Part shown: piece after piece, positions 9,421 through 18,135 of the stretch
Position numbering within the stretch: position 1 is the stretch's first letter
How the letters are laid out: each line of letters begins with the position of its first letter
Assembly: GCF_001042905.1 (NCBI RefSeq)
Contig: NZ_JYLB01000008.1
Span: forward strand, 1 to 64,000
Direction: 5' to 3'
Length of the DNA: 64,000 bases
Source of the DNA: Pseudomonas lini
GTDB lineage: Bacteria > Pseudomonadota > Gammaproteobacteria > Pseudomonadales > Pseudomonadaceae
The notes under the pieces: model-generated
What the model was told of the DNA's origin: nothing
What the model saw: the letters and a program-made list of their open reading frames with translations, nothing else
Databases searched by the model: none
Position numbers and translations under genes: made by a program

Positions 9421-9463
9421 AACGTCGACCTGCGTGAAGTGAGTGAAAGGAAGTGCCCATGGA

Positions 9464-9979
9464 TTACGCCTGTGGCTTGAAAGTCAGCGCCAGGCCGTTC
9501 ATGCAGTAGCGCAGACCGGTGGGCTTTGGCCCGTCTTCGAAAACATGACCCAAGTGACCACCGCAACGACGGCAGTGGACCTCTTCGCGCAGCACGCCGA
9601 AGGAGCGGTCCTGACGGGTGGCGACCGCGTTGTCCAGTGGCGCCCAGAAACTCGGCCAGCCAGTGCGGCTGTCGAACTTGGTGTCGGAAGAAAACAACGG
9701 CAGATCACAACCGGCGCAGGCAAAAACGCCCTCCCGATGCTCGTTGTTCAGCGGGCTGCTGTAGGCCCGTTCGGTGCCCTCTTCACGCAGGATCTCGTAC
9801 TGCTCGGCGCTGAGCATGGCGCGCCATTCGCTGTCGCTGTGGGTCACCTCGAAAACCTCTGCCGCGCGGGCCTCATCGATCAGCGCGACGCTTGCGGAAA
9901 ATTTTGGCAATACACCGACCACCAGGGCTGCAGCCCCCAGCCCGCCGCTTGCTACGAGAAACTGTCGCCGTGAAAACAT
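9464..9979 (-). CDS. msrB: Exported peptide-methionine (R)-S-oxide reductase
   Basis: A 172-residue MsrB. The start at 9979 follows GGAGAAGG and gives MFSRRQFLVASGG, a twin-arginine-like signal followed by a hydrophobic stretch to residue 25, so export by Tat is likely. The zinc-site pairs are CAGC (88-91) and CRRC (136-139); the catalytic cysteine is in RYCMNG (159). It reduces R-methionine sulfoxide. An upstream frame extension to 10018 lacks support. It is the first gene of the msrB-dipZ-msrA operon and is divergent from a two-component system across a 150-bp gap. Confidence 0.92.
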   Translation of the reverse strand: MFSRRQFLVASGGLGAAALVVGVLPKFSASVALIDEARAAEVFEVTHSDSEWRAMLSAEQYEILREEGTERAYSSPLNNEHREGVFACAGCDLPLFSSDTKFDSRTGWPSFWAPLDNAVATRQDRSFGVLREEVHCRRCGGHLGHVFEDGPKPTGLRYCMNGLALTFKPQA

Positions 9980-10132
9980 GGGCCTTCTCCAAAATTCCAG
10001 ATGCCTTGCATGGAACACAGCCTAGGCTTGAGTTGATCGCCAAATCCTCACGAGGAGTTAAATAATTCGTGATAACTCAGCCTCAGGAAAACCCGCACAA
10101 TGTGTTCATTGCGTCACAAAGGATTGAGCTCC

Positions 10133-10849
10133 ATGGAACAGACCAAACGCGTCCTGGTGGTCGAGGACGACCTGCATATCGCCGACCTTATCTGCCTGCA
10201 TCTTCGCGATGAGCAGTTCGAGGTGGTGCACTGCGCCGACGGCGATGAGGGCATGCGACTGCTGCAGCAAGGAAGCTGGGACGCATTGATCCTCGACCTG
10301 ATGCTGCCCGGCGTCGACGGCCTGGAAATCTGCCGCCGCGCCCGGGCCATGGCCCGCTACACGCCGATCATCATCACCAGTGCGCGCTCCAGCGAAGTCC
10401 ATCGGATTCTGGGGCTGGAACTCGGTGCCGACGACTACCTGGCCAAACCCTTCTCCATTCTAGAGCTGGTTGCACGGGTCAAAGCATTGCTGCGACGGGT
10501 CGACGCCATGGCCCGCAACCTTAAAATGGACGCTGGCAGCCTGATCACGGACGGCCTCTCCATCGACCCGATCACACGTGAAGTATCCCTCGATGGCCGT
10601 CGTCTTGACCTCACGCCGCGGGAGTTCGACCTGCTGTACTTTTTCGTCCGTCAGCCCGGCAAGGTTTTCTCGCGCATGGACTTGCTCAACGCGGTGTGGG
10701 GCTACAGCCATGAAGGCTACGAGCACACGGTCAACACCCACATCAACCGCCTGCGGGCCAAGATCGAAGCCGATCCGGCGCAACCGGCGCGCATCCTCAC
10801 CGTGTGGGGACGTGGTTACAAATTCGCGACGAGCGGAGAACAGCCATGA
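10133..10849 (+). CDS. OmpR-family response regulator
   Basis: A 238-residue response regulator. The receiver domain (residues 5-118) has the acidic pair EDD at 11-13, phospho-acceptor Asp55 in LILDLMLPG, and the lysine in YLAKPFS. The C-terminal winged-helix domain has LTPREFDLLYFF and VNTHINRLRAKIE, with the final GRGYKF, all typical of OmpR/PhoB DNA-binding domains. The ATG at 10133 (GAGCTCC upstream) starts MEQTKRVLVVEDD; an earlier in-frame start at 10100 is unlikely. It overlaps the histidine kinase by ATGA and is divergent from msrB, so control of methionine-sulfoxide repair is a reasonable guess. Confidence 0.92.
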   Translation: MEQTKRVLVVEDDLHIADLICLHLRDEQFEVVHCADGDEGMRLLQQGSWDALILDLMLPGVDGLEICRRARAMARYTPIIITSARSSEVHRILGLELGADDYLAKPFSILELVARVKALLRRVDAMARNLKMDAGSLITDGLSIDPITREVSLDGRRLDLTPREFDLLYFFVRQPGKVFSRMDLLNAVWGYSHEGYEHTVNTHINRLRAKIEADPAQPARILTVWGRGYKFATSGEQP

Positions 10850-12372
10850 GGTTGACCCTGACCCAACGCCTGTCCCTGGTGTTCGCCGTGCTGTTGCTGG
10901 TGTGCTGCGGCACCTCGGCATGGATGCAGGTGCGCTCCAACCAGATGCATGAACTGGAAGTGGTGCAAGGGTTGTCGCGGGATCTGGCGCAACACATCGC
11001 CCACGACACGGTGCTAATGGACCGCAATGGCCCGATGCCCAATGCCGTGCGCGAACTGTTCAGCCAGCTGATGCTGGTCAACCCCAGTGTCGAGGTCTAT
11101 CTGCTGGACACTGGGGGCCGAATTGTCGGCAGCGCCGCGCCCGAAGGCCGGATTCGCCGGGAGCAAGTCGATCTGGCGCCGATCCAGCGTTTGCTCAAAG
11201 GTGAGGCCCTGCCGATTCTCGGCGACGATCCGCGCAGCGTCGATGGCAGCAAGGTGTTCAGCGCCGCGCCATTGCGGGTCAACGGTCAACCGGCCGGTTA
11301 TCTCTATGTGGTGTTGCTCAGCGAAGAGCATGACCGCTTCGCCGAACGCGGCGCCACCAGCGCAGCGCTCAATACCGCGTTGTTGTCCATTGGGCTGGTG
11401 GCGTTGCTGTGCCTGATTGCCGGCCTCACAGCATTTGGCCTGATCACCCGGCCATTGCGCCGCTTGACCGAGAAAGTCAGTCAGTTCGATATCAATGGTG
11501 TTCCGTCGGCACCGCCCGCCTCGCCCGAGCCAGAGCCGGTAGAAAAAGCCGCCAGCCACGATGAAATTGCCGTACTCGACGCCGCCTTCCGGCAGATGCA
11601 AGCGCGCCTCGGCGAACAATGGCGCTCGCTGACCCGCCAGGATCAGGAACGTCGCGAACTGGTGGCGAACATATCCCATGACCTACGCACACCACTGGCC
11701 TCGCTGCACGGCTATCTGGAAACCCTGTCACTCAAGGACGCCACGTTGTCCCCTGCCGACCGCCGCCGCTATCTGGGAATCGCCCTGGATCAAAGCCGCA
11801 AGGTCGGCGGCTTGGCGCAATCGCTGCTGGAACTGGTGCGGCTGGAGCACGGCTTCGTGCAACCGGTGCTGGAGCGCTTCTCCCTGACCGATCTGGTGCA
11901 GGACATCTTTCAGAAATTCGAACTCAGCGCCGAATCGCGCCAGATCGAACTCAAGGCCACCTTCGCCCCCAACGTCTCGGCGGCCTGCGCAGATCTGGGG
12001 CTGATCGAACGGGTGCTGACCAATCTGTTCGACAACGCCCTGCGTCACACCCCTCAAGGCGGAGAAATCGAACTCAGCCTCCGCCCTCAGGGGGCTTTTA
12101 TCGAAGTGACCGTCAGCGACACCGGCCCCGGCATCACCCCCGAGTTGCGCGAAGGTCTGTTTCTGCGTCCGTTCAACATCGGCGGCGCACGACGCGATGG
12201 CGGACTGGGGCTGCGGATCGTGCACCGAATCCTGCAGTTGCACGGTCGCGAGATAGAACTGATCGATGTGCCCGGACGCGGCGCGACCTTTCGCTTTTCC
12301 TTGCCGGTGGATGAGCAAACGGCGGAACAATGGGTGGTTCGCTCGATGAATATAAATTCGATGGAGAAATAG
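10846..12372 (+). CDS. Sensor histidine kinase
   Basis: A 508-residue membrane kinase. The first transmembrane helix (residues about 9-25), a periplasmic sensor of about 150 residues and a second helix (about 175-200) are followed by a HAMP domain with an acidic proline-rich insert (SAPPASPEPEPVEK), a HisKA domain with His278 in NISHDLRTPL, and an HATPase domain with NLFDNALRHT (N box), DTGPGI (G1) and GGLGLRI (G2). It starts at 10846, overlapping the response regulator by ATGA, with GGAGAACAG upstream. The sensed signal is unknown; the neighbouring Msr operon suggests periplasmic oxidants. Confidence 0.9.
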   Translation: MRLTLTQRLSLVFAVLLLVCCGTSAWMQVRSNQMHELEVVQGLSRDLAQHIAHDTVLMDRNGPMPNAVRELFSQLMLVNPSVEVYLLDTGGRIVGSAAPEGRIRREQVDLAPIQRLLKGEALPILGDDPRSVDGSKVFSAAPLRVNGQPAGYLYVVLLSEEHDRFAERGATSAALNTALLSIGLVALLCLIAGLTAFGLITRPLRRLTEKVSQFDINGVPSAPPASPEPEPVEKAASHDEIAVLDAAFRQMQARLGEQWRSLTRQDQERRELVANISHDLRTPLASLHGYLETLSLKDATLSPADRRRYLGIALDQSRKVGGLAQSLLELVRLEHGFVQPVLERFSLTDLVQDIFQKFELSAESRQIELKATFAPNVSAACADLGLIERVLTNLFDNALRHTPQGGEIELSLRPQGAFIEVTVSDTGPGITPELREGLFLRPFNIGGARRDGGLGLRIVHRILQLHGREIELIDVPGRGATFRFSLPVDEQTAEQWVVRSMNINSMEK

Positions 12373-12509
12373 TCGACGGCGCTGGCAAAAATGCTGACCA
12401 GCCGCCTGTTGATCCGTGACAACGCAGCCTCGGTCCAATAGATTAGGCGGCCTGAAAAGGCCTCGTGCTTTCTCGCCTCAATCCAAGTTAAAGAAGTAGT
12501 GAAATTTCA

Positions 12510-13214
12510 ATGTCCGATTCCAACACCGCTGAATCCGTAGTCACCTTGTCGTCCAAAGCGGAATACGAAAACTCCATCAATCTTTCACAGCATGTGCCTC
12601 AGGCCAAGACCATCAGCGAGATGGTTCTGGACGCTTTTCAATCCACCCGGGAAAGCGACCAGATCCGCGAGTTGCGTGCCGCGATTCGCCAGGCTCATGA
12701 CAGCTTCGACGACGACAAAGCCTACGATTTGATGGGCGAACTCAAGCAACTGAAAGACGCCGAAGCAGCCGACATCGCCGCCCTGGAAGACCTGAGCAGC
12801 AAATTCTCGATCAGCCGCATTCTGTCCAGCTTCAAGGACGATCCGGCGTTCCAGGAAATCGTTTATGGCCTGGCGCTGAAGGTACTGAACCAGACTCACC
12901 AAGCCATCAGCAACCCGAGCAGCAGCAAGAGCAAAGCGGCTCGCGCCAAGAAAGAAGTCGAAGTGTTCACCATCAGCAAGGACGGCATCAGCGTCACTCT
13001 GCCCCTGCGCACCCCGCGCTCGCGCCTGAACGTTGACCGTGAAGCGCTGGAATTCCTGGGCTTCACTTTCGTCGGCGAAGGCGATGAAGCCGAGCTGGAA
13101 AGCGAAACGTTCCTGGACAATGCCGGGGCCGAACAAGCAGTCAACCGCAAGAACATCATCACCGCGCTTCAGCAGCAAACCGCGTTCGACGGCTACAGCA
13201 TCGCCGCGCAGTAA
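12510..13214 (+). CDS. Conserved-looking hypothetical protein, acidic and helical
   Basis: A 234-residue protein I do not recognise. Residues about 35-100 look helical and charged (IRELRAAIRQAHDSFDDDK, LMGELKQLKDAEAADIAALE). Residues 130-150 are rich in Ser, Lys and Ala (SNPSSSKSKAARAKKE) and resemble a flexible linker. Residues 150-200 could be beta-rich (VEVFTISKDGISVTLPLRTPRS). There is no signal peptide or membrane helix. Codon use looks native. It is followed by a bidirectional terminator, so it is monocistronic, between the two-component system and the convergent cyo operon. Function unknown. Confidence 0.7.
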   Translation: MSDSNTAESVVTLSSKAEYENSINLSQHVPQAKTISEMVLDAFQSTRESDQIRELRAAIRQAHDSFDDDKAYDLMGELKQLKDAEAADIAALEDLSSKFSISRILSSFKDDPAFQEIVYGLALKVLNQTHQAISNPSSSKSKAARAKKEVEVFTISKDGISVTLPLRTPRSRLNVDREALEFLGFTFVGEGDEAELESETFLDNAGAEQAVNRKNIITALQQQTAFDGYSIAAQ

Positions 13215-13236
13215 CGCTAAACGCTAAACGCTAAAC
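13213..13236. repeat. Short tandem repeat CGCTAAA x3
   Basis: Three direct copies of CGCTAAA follow directly after the stop codon of the preceding hypothetical gene and run up to the terminator hairpin. The result is probably replication slippage. No function is apparent. Confidence 0.8.
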
Positions 13237-13275
13237 AAAAAAGCCCCGCTCTTCTCTCGAAGGCGGGGCTTTTCT
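13237..13275. terminator. Bidirectional rho-independent terminator
   Basis: A stem AAAAGCCCCGC / GCGGGGCTTTT with a 13-nt loop, A-rich on the left and T-rich on the right, lies between two convergent genes (the hypothetical gene and cyoE). It can end transcription in both directions. Confidence 0.9.
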
Positions 13276-13291
13276 TTACAGCATCCGAAGC

Positions 13292-14179
13292 TTAAGGCGC
13301 GTAAGTCAGCAATAGCTCACTCGGCACTTTAAAATCCAGCGACATCATCACGCTCAACGCAGTAATGGTGAAGATCGAGAACACGAACAGCTTGCGTGCC
13401 CAGACCGTGTCATCCACTGCCTTGTAACCGGTCCAGGCCATGTACAACCAGTACATGCCCATGGCCGCGGCGACGGCGAGGTAGCTCATGCCGGCGTAGC
13501 CACTGAAGGTCAGCATCAAGGTCGCTACGAGGAACGCCAGGATGTAGAGCAGGATGTGCTTCTTGGCCACTTGTATCCCGCGCTTCACCGGCAACACCGG
13601 AATCGATGCAGCCAGGTAATCGTTGAAGCGGAAGATCGCGATGGCGTAGGAATGCGGCATCTGCCACAGGCTGAACATCACCAGCAGCGTCAGTGCGGCC
13701 ATGTCGAAGCTGTTAGTCACAGCCACGTAGCCAATCACCGGTGGCATCGCCCCCGACAGGCTACCCACTAGCGTGCCGTGAACCGACTTGCGCTTGAGGT
13801 ACAGGCTGTAGAAGCCGACGTAGATGACGAAACCGATTACCGCGAACAGCGCGGCCAACGGGTTGGCCACCTTGTACAGCAACGCGACGCCGGCAACGCC
13901 GAGGACGGTCGCGTAAATCAGGGCCAGTTTCAGGGAGATCAAGCCCTGGACCAGCACCCGGTTTTTGGTGCGTTCCATCTTCAGGTCGATGTCGCGGTCG
14001 ATGCAGTTGTTGAACACGCAACCGGAAGCCACCACCAGGGACGTGCCGATCATGGCGGCCAGGAAAATGGCCAGATCGACATGCCCTTTCGAGGCCAGGA
14101 AAAATCCGCCTGCCACTGAAAGCACGTTACCGAAAATGATCCCCGGTTTGGTGATTTGGATAAAGTGCTTCAAGGACAT
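13292..14179 (-). CDS. cyoE: Protoheme IX farnesyltransferase (heme O synthase)
   Basis: A 295-residue polytopic membrane protein of the UbiA superfamily with about nine helices. The polyprenyl-binding Asp-rich motif is NNCIDRDIDLKMERT, and the second loop contains LYLKRKS. It converts protoheme to heme O for the CyoB subunit. The start MSLKHFIQITKPG is the family's normal N-terminus. It is the last gene of the cyoABCDE operon, 11 bp after cyoD, and is followed by the terminator at 13237-13275. Confidence 0.95.
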   Translation of the reverse strand: MSLKHFIQITKPGIIFGNVLSVAGGFFLASKGHVDLAIFLAAMIGTSLVVASGCVFNNCIDRDIDLKMERTKNRVLVQGLISLKLALIYATVLGVAGVALLYKVANPLAALFAVIGFVIYVGFYSLYLKRKSVHGTLVGSLSGAMPPVIGYVAVTNSFDMAALTLLVMFSLWQMPHSYAIAIFRFNDYLAASIPVLPVKRGIQVAKKHILLYILAFLVATLMLTFSGYAGMSYLAVAAAMGMYWLYMAWTGYKAVDDTVWARKLFVFSIFTITALSVMMSLDFKVPSELLLTYAP

Positions 14180-14190
14180 CCGGACTTACC

Positions 14191-14526
14191 TCACTTCGCC
14201 ATCATGTTGGTGTGGATGCTGAACATGATCCACAACGACAGGCCAACCAACAGGACGATTACCAGTGCAGCGAAGACAAACGCGATCACGTTGTTACGCT
14301 GCGCTGCGGAACGGTCCAGGTGGAGGAAGTACACCAGGTGCACCAGCACCTGGATAACCGCGAACGCCAGCACGATCCACAGGGTGATCGATTTCGGCAG
14401 CGATGGGTACATCACCAGACCGAATGGAATGACGGTCAGGATCACCGACAGGATGAAGCCGATGGCGTAGGACTTGACGCTGCCGTGGTTGGCTTCGTGG
14501 CCATCGTGGGAATGAGCGTTAGCCAT
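14191..14526 (-). CDS. cyoD: Cytochrome o ubiquinol oxidase subunit IV
   Basis: A 111-residue membrane protein with a His-rich start (MANAHSHDGHEANHG) and three transmembrane helices, as in CyoD. It assists assembly and stability of the bo3 oxidase. Its start ATG lies immediately after the cyoC stop codon, within the cyo operon. Confidence 0.93.
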   Translation of the reverse strand: MANAHSHDGHEANHGSVKSYAIGFILSVILTVIPFGLVMYPSLPKSITLWIVLAFAVIQVLVHLVYFLHLDRSAAQRNNVIAFVFAALVIVLLVGLSLWIMFSIHTNMMAK

Positions 14527-15153
14527 TTACATAGTCCCCATCAGATAAACAACCGTGAATACGCAGATCCACACTACGTCCAGGAAGTGCCAGAACAGGC
14601 TCAGGCAGCTCAGGCGGGTCTTGTTGGTCGACGTCAGGCCGTTCTTCTGCACCTGATACATCATGATCGCCATCCAGATCAGACCGCTGGTCACGTGCAG
14701 ACCGTGGGTACCGACCAGGGTGAAGAACCCGGACAGGAAGCCGCTGCGGCTAGGGCCGTAGCCTTCGGCGATCAACACGTGGAACTCGTTGATTTCCATG
14801 CCGATGAAGCCGGCGCCGAACAGGAAGGTCATGCCCAGCCAGCCCAGCACCTGGTTCTTCTTGCCCTTGAACAACGCCAGCATGGCGAAGCCGTAGGTGA
14901 TCGAACTGAACAGCAGCAGAGCGGTTTCGCCCAGCACGTATGGCAGTTCGAAGATGTCGTGGCCCGACGGGCCACCCGCTACGTTGTTAACCAGTACCGC
15001 GTACACCGCGAAGATCGACGCAAACAGAATGCAGTCGGTCATCAGGTAGAGCCAGAAACCGTATACGGTCATCTCGCCCGAGTCGTGGTGATGGTCATCA
15101 TGCCCATGTCCATCGACATGGGTGTGTCCAGCATTGGTCACTAAGTTCGACAT
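14527..15153 (-). CDS. cyoC: Cytochrome o ubiquinol oxidase subunit III
   Basis: A 208-residue subunit III with a His- and Asp-rich N-terminal tail (HTHVDGHGHDDHHHDSGE) and five transmembrane helices. The conserved segment VGTHGLHVTSGLIWM is recognisable. It lies 3 bp downstream of cyoB and abuts cyoD. It is part of the proton-pumping bo3-type quinol oxidase. Confidence 0.95.
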   Translation of the reverse strand: MSNLVTNAGHTHVDGHGHDDHHHDSGEMTVYGFWLYLMTDCILFASIFAVYAVLVNNVAGGPSGHDIFELPYVLGETALLLFSSITYGFAMLALFKGKKNQVLGWLGMTFLFGAGFIGMEINEFHVLIAEGYGPSRSGFLSGFFTLVGTHGLHVTSGLIWMAIMMYQVQKNGLTSTNKTRLSCLSLFWHFLDVVWICVFTVVYLMGTM

Positions 15154-15156
15154 GGT

Positions 15157-17187
15157 TTAAGCCTGTTCCAACGAGGTTTCAACACGGGTGGCAGTGGCTG
15201 GAACTTTCCCGGCCGCTACCAGACGCTTGTGCTGCTCGGCTTCGATGCGCTCGATCACGTCGACCGGCACCATATAGCCTTGATCATCACGTGCAGCGTG
15301 GATCACGAAGTACACCACGGTGCCGACCAGACCGACGATAGCCAGCCACCAGATGTGCCAGATCATCGCGAAACCGAACACGGTCAACAGAGCACCCATG
15401 ACCACACCGGTCGCGGTGTTGTTGGGCATGTGGATCGGCTCGTAACGGGCCGGAGCCTGGTACGCAGTACCGTTTTCCTTGGCTTCGGTGAACGGGTCGA
15501 TGCTTTCTGCTTTCGGCAGCACAGCGAAGTTGTAGAACGGTGGTGGCGACGAGGTCGACCATTCCAGGGTATGGGCATTCCACGGGTCGCCGTGTTCGCA
15601 CATGTTCTCTGGCTTGTTGCGATCACGCACGCTGACGTACAGCTGGATCAGCTGGCAGGCGATACCGACGGCAATCATCACCGCACCGAACATCGCGACG
15701 TACAGGTACGGCACCCACTCAGGGTTGGTGGTGGCGTTCAGACGACGGGTCATGCCCATGAAGCCCAGTGCATAGAGCGGCATGAACGCGACGAAGAAGC
15801 CCGAGATCCAGAACCAGAATGCAGCCTTGCCCCAACCTTCATGCAACTTGAAGCCGAACGCTTTCGGGAAGTAGAAAGCGAAGCCAGCGATGTAACCGAA
15901 CACCGCGCCGCCGATGATCACGTTGTGGAAGTGGGCGATCACGAACAGGCTGTTGTGCAGAACGAAGTCGGCACCCGGGATGGCCAGCAGTACGCCGGTC
16001 ATGCCGCCGATGGCGAAGGTCACCATGAAGCCCAGGGTCCACAGCACTTGGCTGGTGAAACGCAGACGGCCCTGGTAGATGGTGAACAGCCAGTTGAATA
16101 GCTTCACCCCCGTCGGGATCGAAATCAGCATCGTCGCCAGACCGAAGAAGGCGTTGACGCCGGCACCCGAACCCATGGTGAAGAAGTGGTGCAACCAGAC
16201 CATGAAGCCCAGGATCGAGATCGCGCCACTGGCGTAGATCATCGAGTGGTGGCCGAACAGTTTCTTGCCGGAGAAGGTCGAGATGACTTCGGAGAAGATC
16301 CCGAACGCCGGCAGAATCAGGATGTAAACCTCGGGGTGACCCCAAGCCCAGAACAGGTTGACGTACATCATCGGATTGCCACCAAGTTCATTGGTGAAAA
16401 TGTGGAAATCCATGTAACGGTCAAGCGTCAGCAGTGCCAGGGTAGCGGTCAGGATCGGGAACGAAGCCACGATCAGAACGTTGGCCCAGGTGCAGGTCCA
16501 GGTGAAGATCGGCATGTCCATCAGCTTCATGCCCGGGGTACGCATTTTCAGCACGGTGGCCAGGAAGTTGACCCCCGTCAGCGTCGTACCTAGCCCGGAT
16601 AGCTGTAGCGCCCAGATGTAGTAATCCATCCCCACGCCCGGGCTGTATTGCAGGCCCGACAGCGGCGGATAGGCAACCCAGCCGGTCTTGGCAAATTCGC
16701 CAACGCCCAGGGACAGGTTGATCAGCACTACGCCGGAAACCAACAGCCAGAAGCTCAGGGAGTTCAGGAACGGGTAGGCAACGTCACGCGCGCCGATCTG
16801 CAGCGGCACTGCAAGGTTCATCAGGCCGGTGAAGAATGGCATCGCCATGAAGATGATCATGATCACACCGTGAGCGGTGAAGATCTGGTCATAGTGTTCA
16901 GGCGGCAGGTAGCCAGGCGAACCCTCGGTGGCCATGGCCAACTGGGTACGCATCATGATGGCGTCGGCAAAACCACGCAGCAGCATGACCATGGCGACGA
17001 TGATGTACATCACGCCGATTTTCTTGTGGTCGACCGAGGTCAGCCACTCGGTCCACAAATAAGTCCACTTCTTGAAGTAGGTGATTGCAGCGAACAGTGC
17101 CAGACCACCGAGCGCGATCATGGCGATGGTTATCATCACGATCGGTTCGTGGAACGGGACCGCTTCCCAACTTAATTTACCAAACAT
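15157..17187 (-). CDS. cyoB: Cytochrome o ubiquinol oxidase subunit I
   Basis: A 676-residue heme-copper oxidase core subunit of about fifteen helices, the length usual for CyoB. The heme b and o3/CuB ligands are visible: AHGVIMI (low-spin heme His), WGHPEVYIL (CuB His and the cross-linked Tyr), MVWLHHFFTMG (the His-His pair) and FVIAHFHNVIIGG (heme ligands). It reduces O2 to water with ubiquinol and pumps protons. It starts 3 bp after cyoA and ends 3 bp before cyoC. Confidence 0.97.
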   Translation of the reverse strand: MFGKLSWEAVPFHEPIVMITIAMIALGGLALFAAITYFKKWTYLWTEWLTSVDHKKIGVMYIIVAMVMLLRGFADAIMMRTQLAMATEGSPGYLPPEHYDQIFTAHGVIMIIFMAMPFFTGLMNLAVPLQIGARDVAYPFLNSLSFWLLVSGVVLINLSLGVGEFAKTGWVAYPPLSGLQYSPGVGMDYYIWALQLSGLGTTLTGVNFLATVLKMRTPGMKLMDMPIFTWTCTWANVLIVASFPILTATLALLTLDRYMDFHIFTNELGGNPMMYVNLFWAWGHPEVYILILPAFGIFSEVISTFSGKKLFGHHSMIYASGAISILGFMVWLHHFFTMGSGAGVNAFFGLATMLISIPTGVKLFNWLFTIYQGRLRFTSQVLWTLGFMVTFAIGGMTGVLLAIPGADFVLHNSLFVIAHFHNVIIGGAVFGYIAGFAFYFPKAFGFKLHEGWGKAAFWFWISGFFVAFMPLYALGFMGMTRRLNATTNPEWVPYLYVAMFGAVMIAVGIACQLIQLYVSVRDRNKPENMCEHGDPWNAHTLEWSTSSPPPFYNFAVLPKAESIDPFTEAKENGTAYQAPARYEPIHMPNNTATGVVMGALLTVFGFAMIWHIWWLAIVGLVGTVVYFVIHAARDDQGYMVPVDVIERIEAEQHKRLVAAGKVPATATRVETSLEQA

Positions 17188-17190
17188 CGT

Positions 17191-18135
17191 TTACTCCTCT
17201 GCCCCGGCAGCTGAATGCGAGTTCATGTCCATTCCTTGCGTAGCGGCCACTTCTTTCTCTTTCTTCTCGTGCTTGACCTTCGGACCCGGTTTCATGCCTT
17301 CGTACTTGTCTACGATGATCTGGAACAGGTTCGGCGTTACCGAGGAGTAGAGCTCGACTGGGTTGTTCTGGCTCTGCTTGGCAAGGGCTGCGTATTCAGC
17401 TTGTTCAAGCTGTTTAGGTGCCTTTTTGACTTCGCTTACCCAAGCGTCGAAATCTTCCTGGGAAGTGGCGATCGCTTTGAATTTCATACCGGTGAAACCC
17501 GCGCCGCTGTAGTTGGCGGAGATACCGTCCATTTCAGCGTTCTCATTGGCGATCAGGTGCAGTTTGGTCTGCATGCCCGCCATCGCGTAGATCTGGCCGC
17601 CCAGAGCAGGGATGAAGAACGAGTTCATCACGGCGTCGGAAGTGATCTTGAAGTTGATCGGGGTGTGCGCCGGGAACACGATCTTGTTGACCGTGGCGAT
17701 GCCTTGTTCCGGGTAGATGAACAGCCACTTCCAGTCCAGCGCGACCACTTCGATGGTCACCGGCTTGACGTCGGATTCCAGCGGCTTGTAAGGGTCAAGC
17801 GCGTGGGTCGACTTGTAGGTGATGTAACCCAGGGCGATGATGATCAGCACCGGAATAGTCCACACCGCGATCTCGATCTTGGTGGAGTGGTTCCATTTCG
17901 GGGTGTAGGTAGCGTTGGTGTTCGATGCGCGATATTTCCACGCGAACAGGAAGGTCATGACGATGACCGGCACGACGACCAACAGCATCAGCAGCGTTGC
18001 GGTGATGATCAGGTTTCGCTCATCCAGGCCGACCTGGCCCTTGGGATCGAGCAAGGTCATGTTGCAGCCTCCCAGCAACAACGTGCCGAGCAGCGGCAAT
18101 AAGCCTAGTAGTCTGGGGTACCTGTTTTTACTCAT
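17191..18135 (-). CDS. cyoA: Cytochrome o ubiquinol oxidase subunit II
   Basis: A 314-residue lipoprotein subunit. The signal peptide ends at the lipobox LLGGC (Cys24). Two transmembrane helices follow (about residues 43-65 and 85-105), then the periplasmic cupredoxin-like domain without the CuA ligands, as in quinol oxidases. The start at 18135 gives MSKNRYPRLLG; the frame is open to 18189 but lacks support. It is the first gene of cyoABCDE. The promoter must lie in the 800-bp gap to the right, where I could not place it with confidence. Confidence 0.95.
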   Translation of the reverse strand: MSKNRYPRLLGLLPLLGTLLLGGCNMTLLDPKGQVGLDERNLIITATLLMLLVVVPVIVMTFLFAWKYRASNTNATYTPKWNHSTKIEIAVWTIPVLIIIALGYITYKSTHALDPYKPLESDVKPVTIEVVALDWKWLFIYPEQGIATVNKIVFPAHTPINFKITSDAVMNSFFIPALGGQIYAMAGMQTKLHLIANENAEMDGISANYSGAGFTGMKFKAIATSQEDFDAWVSEVKKAPKQLEQAEYAALAKQSQNNPVELYSSVTPNLFQIIVDKYEGMKPGPKVKHEKKEKEVAATQGMDMNSHSAAGAEE

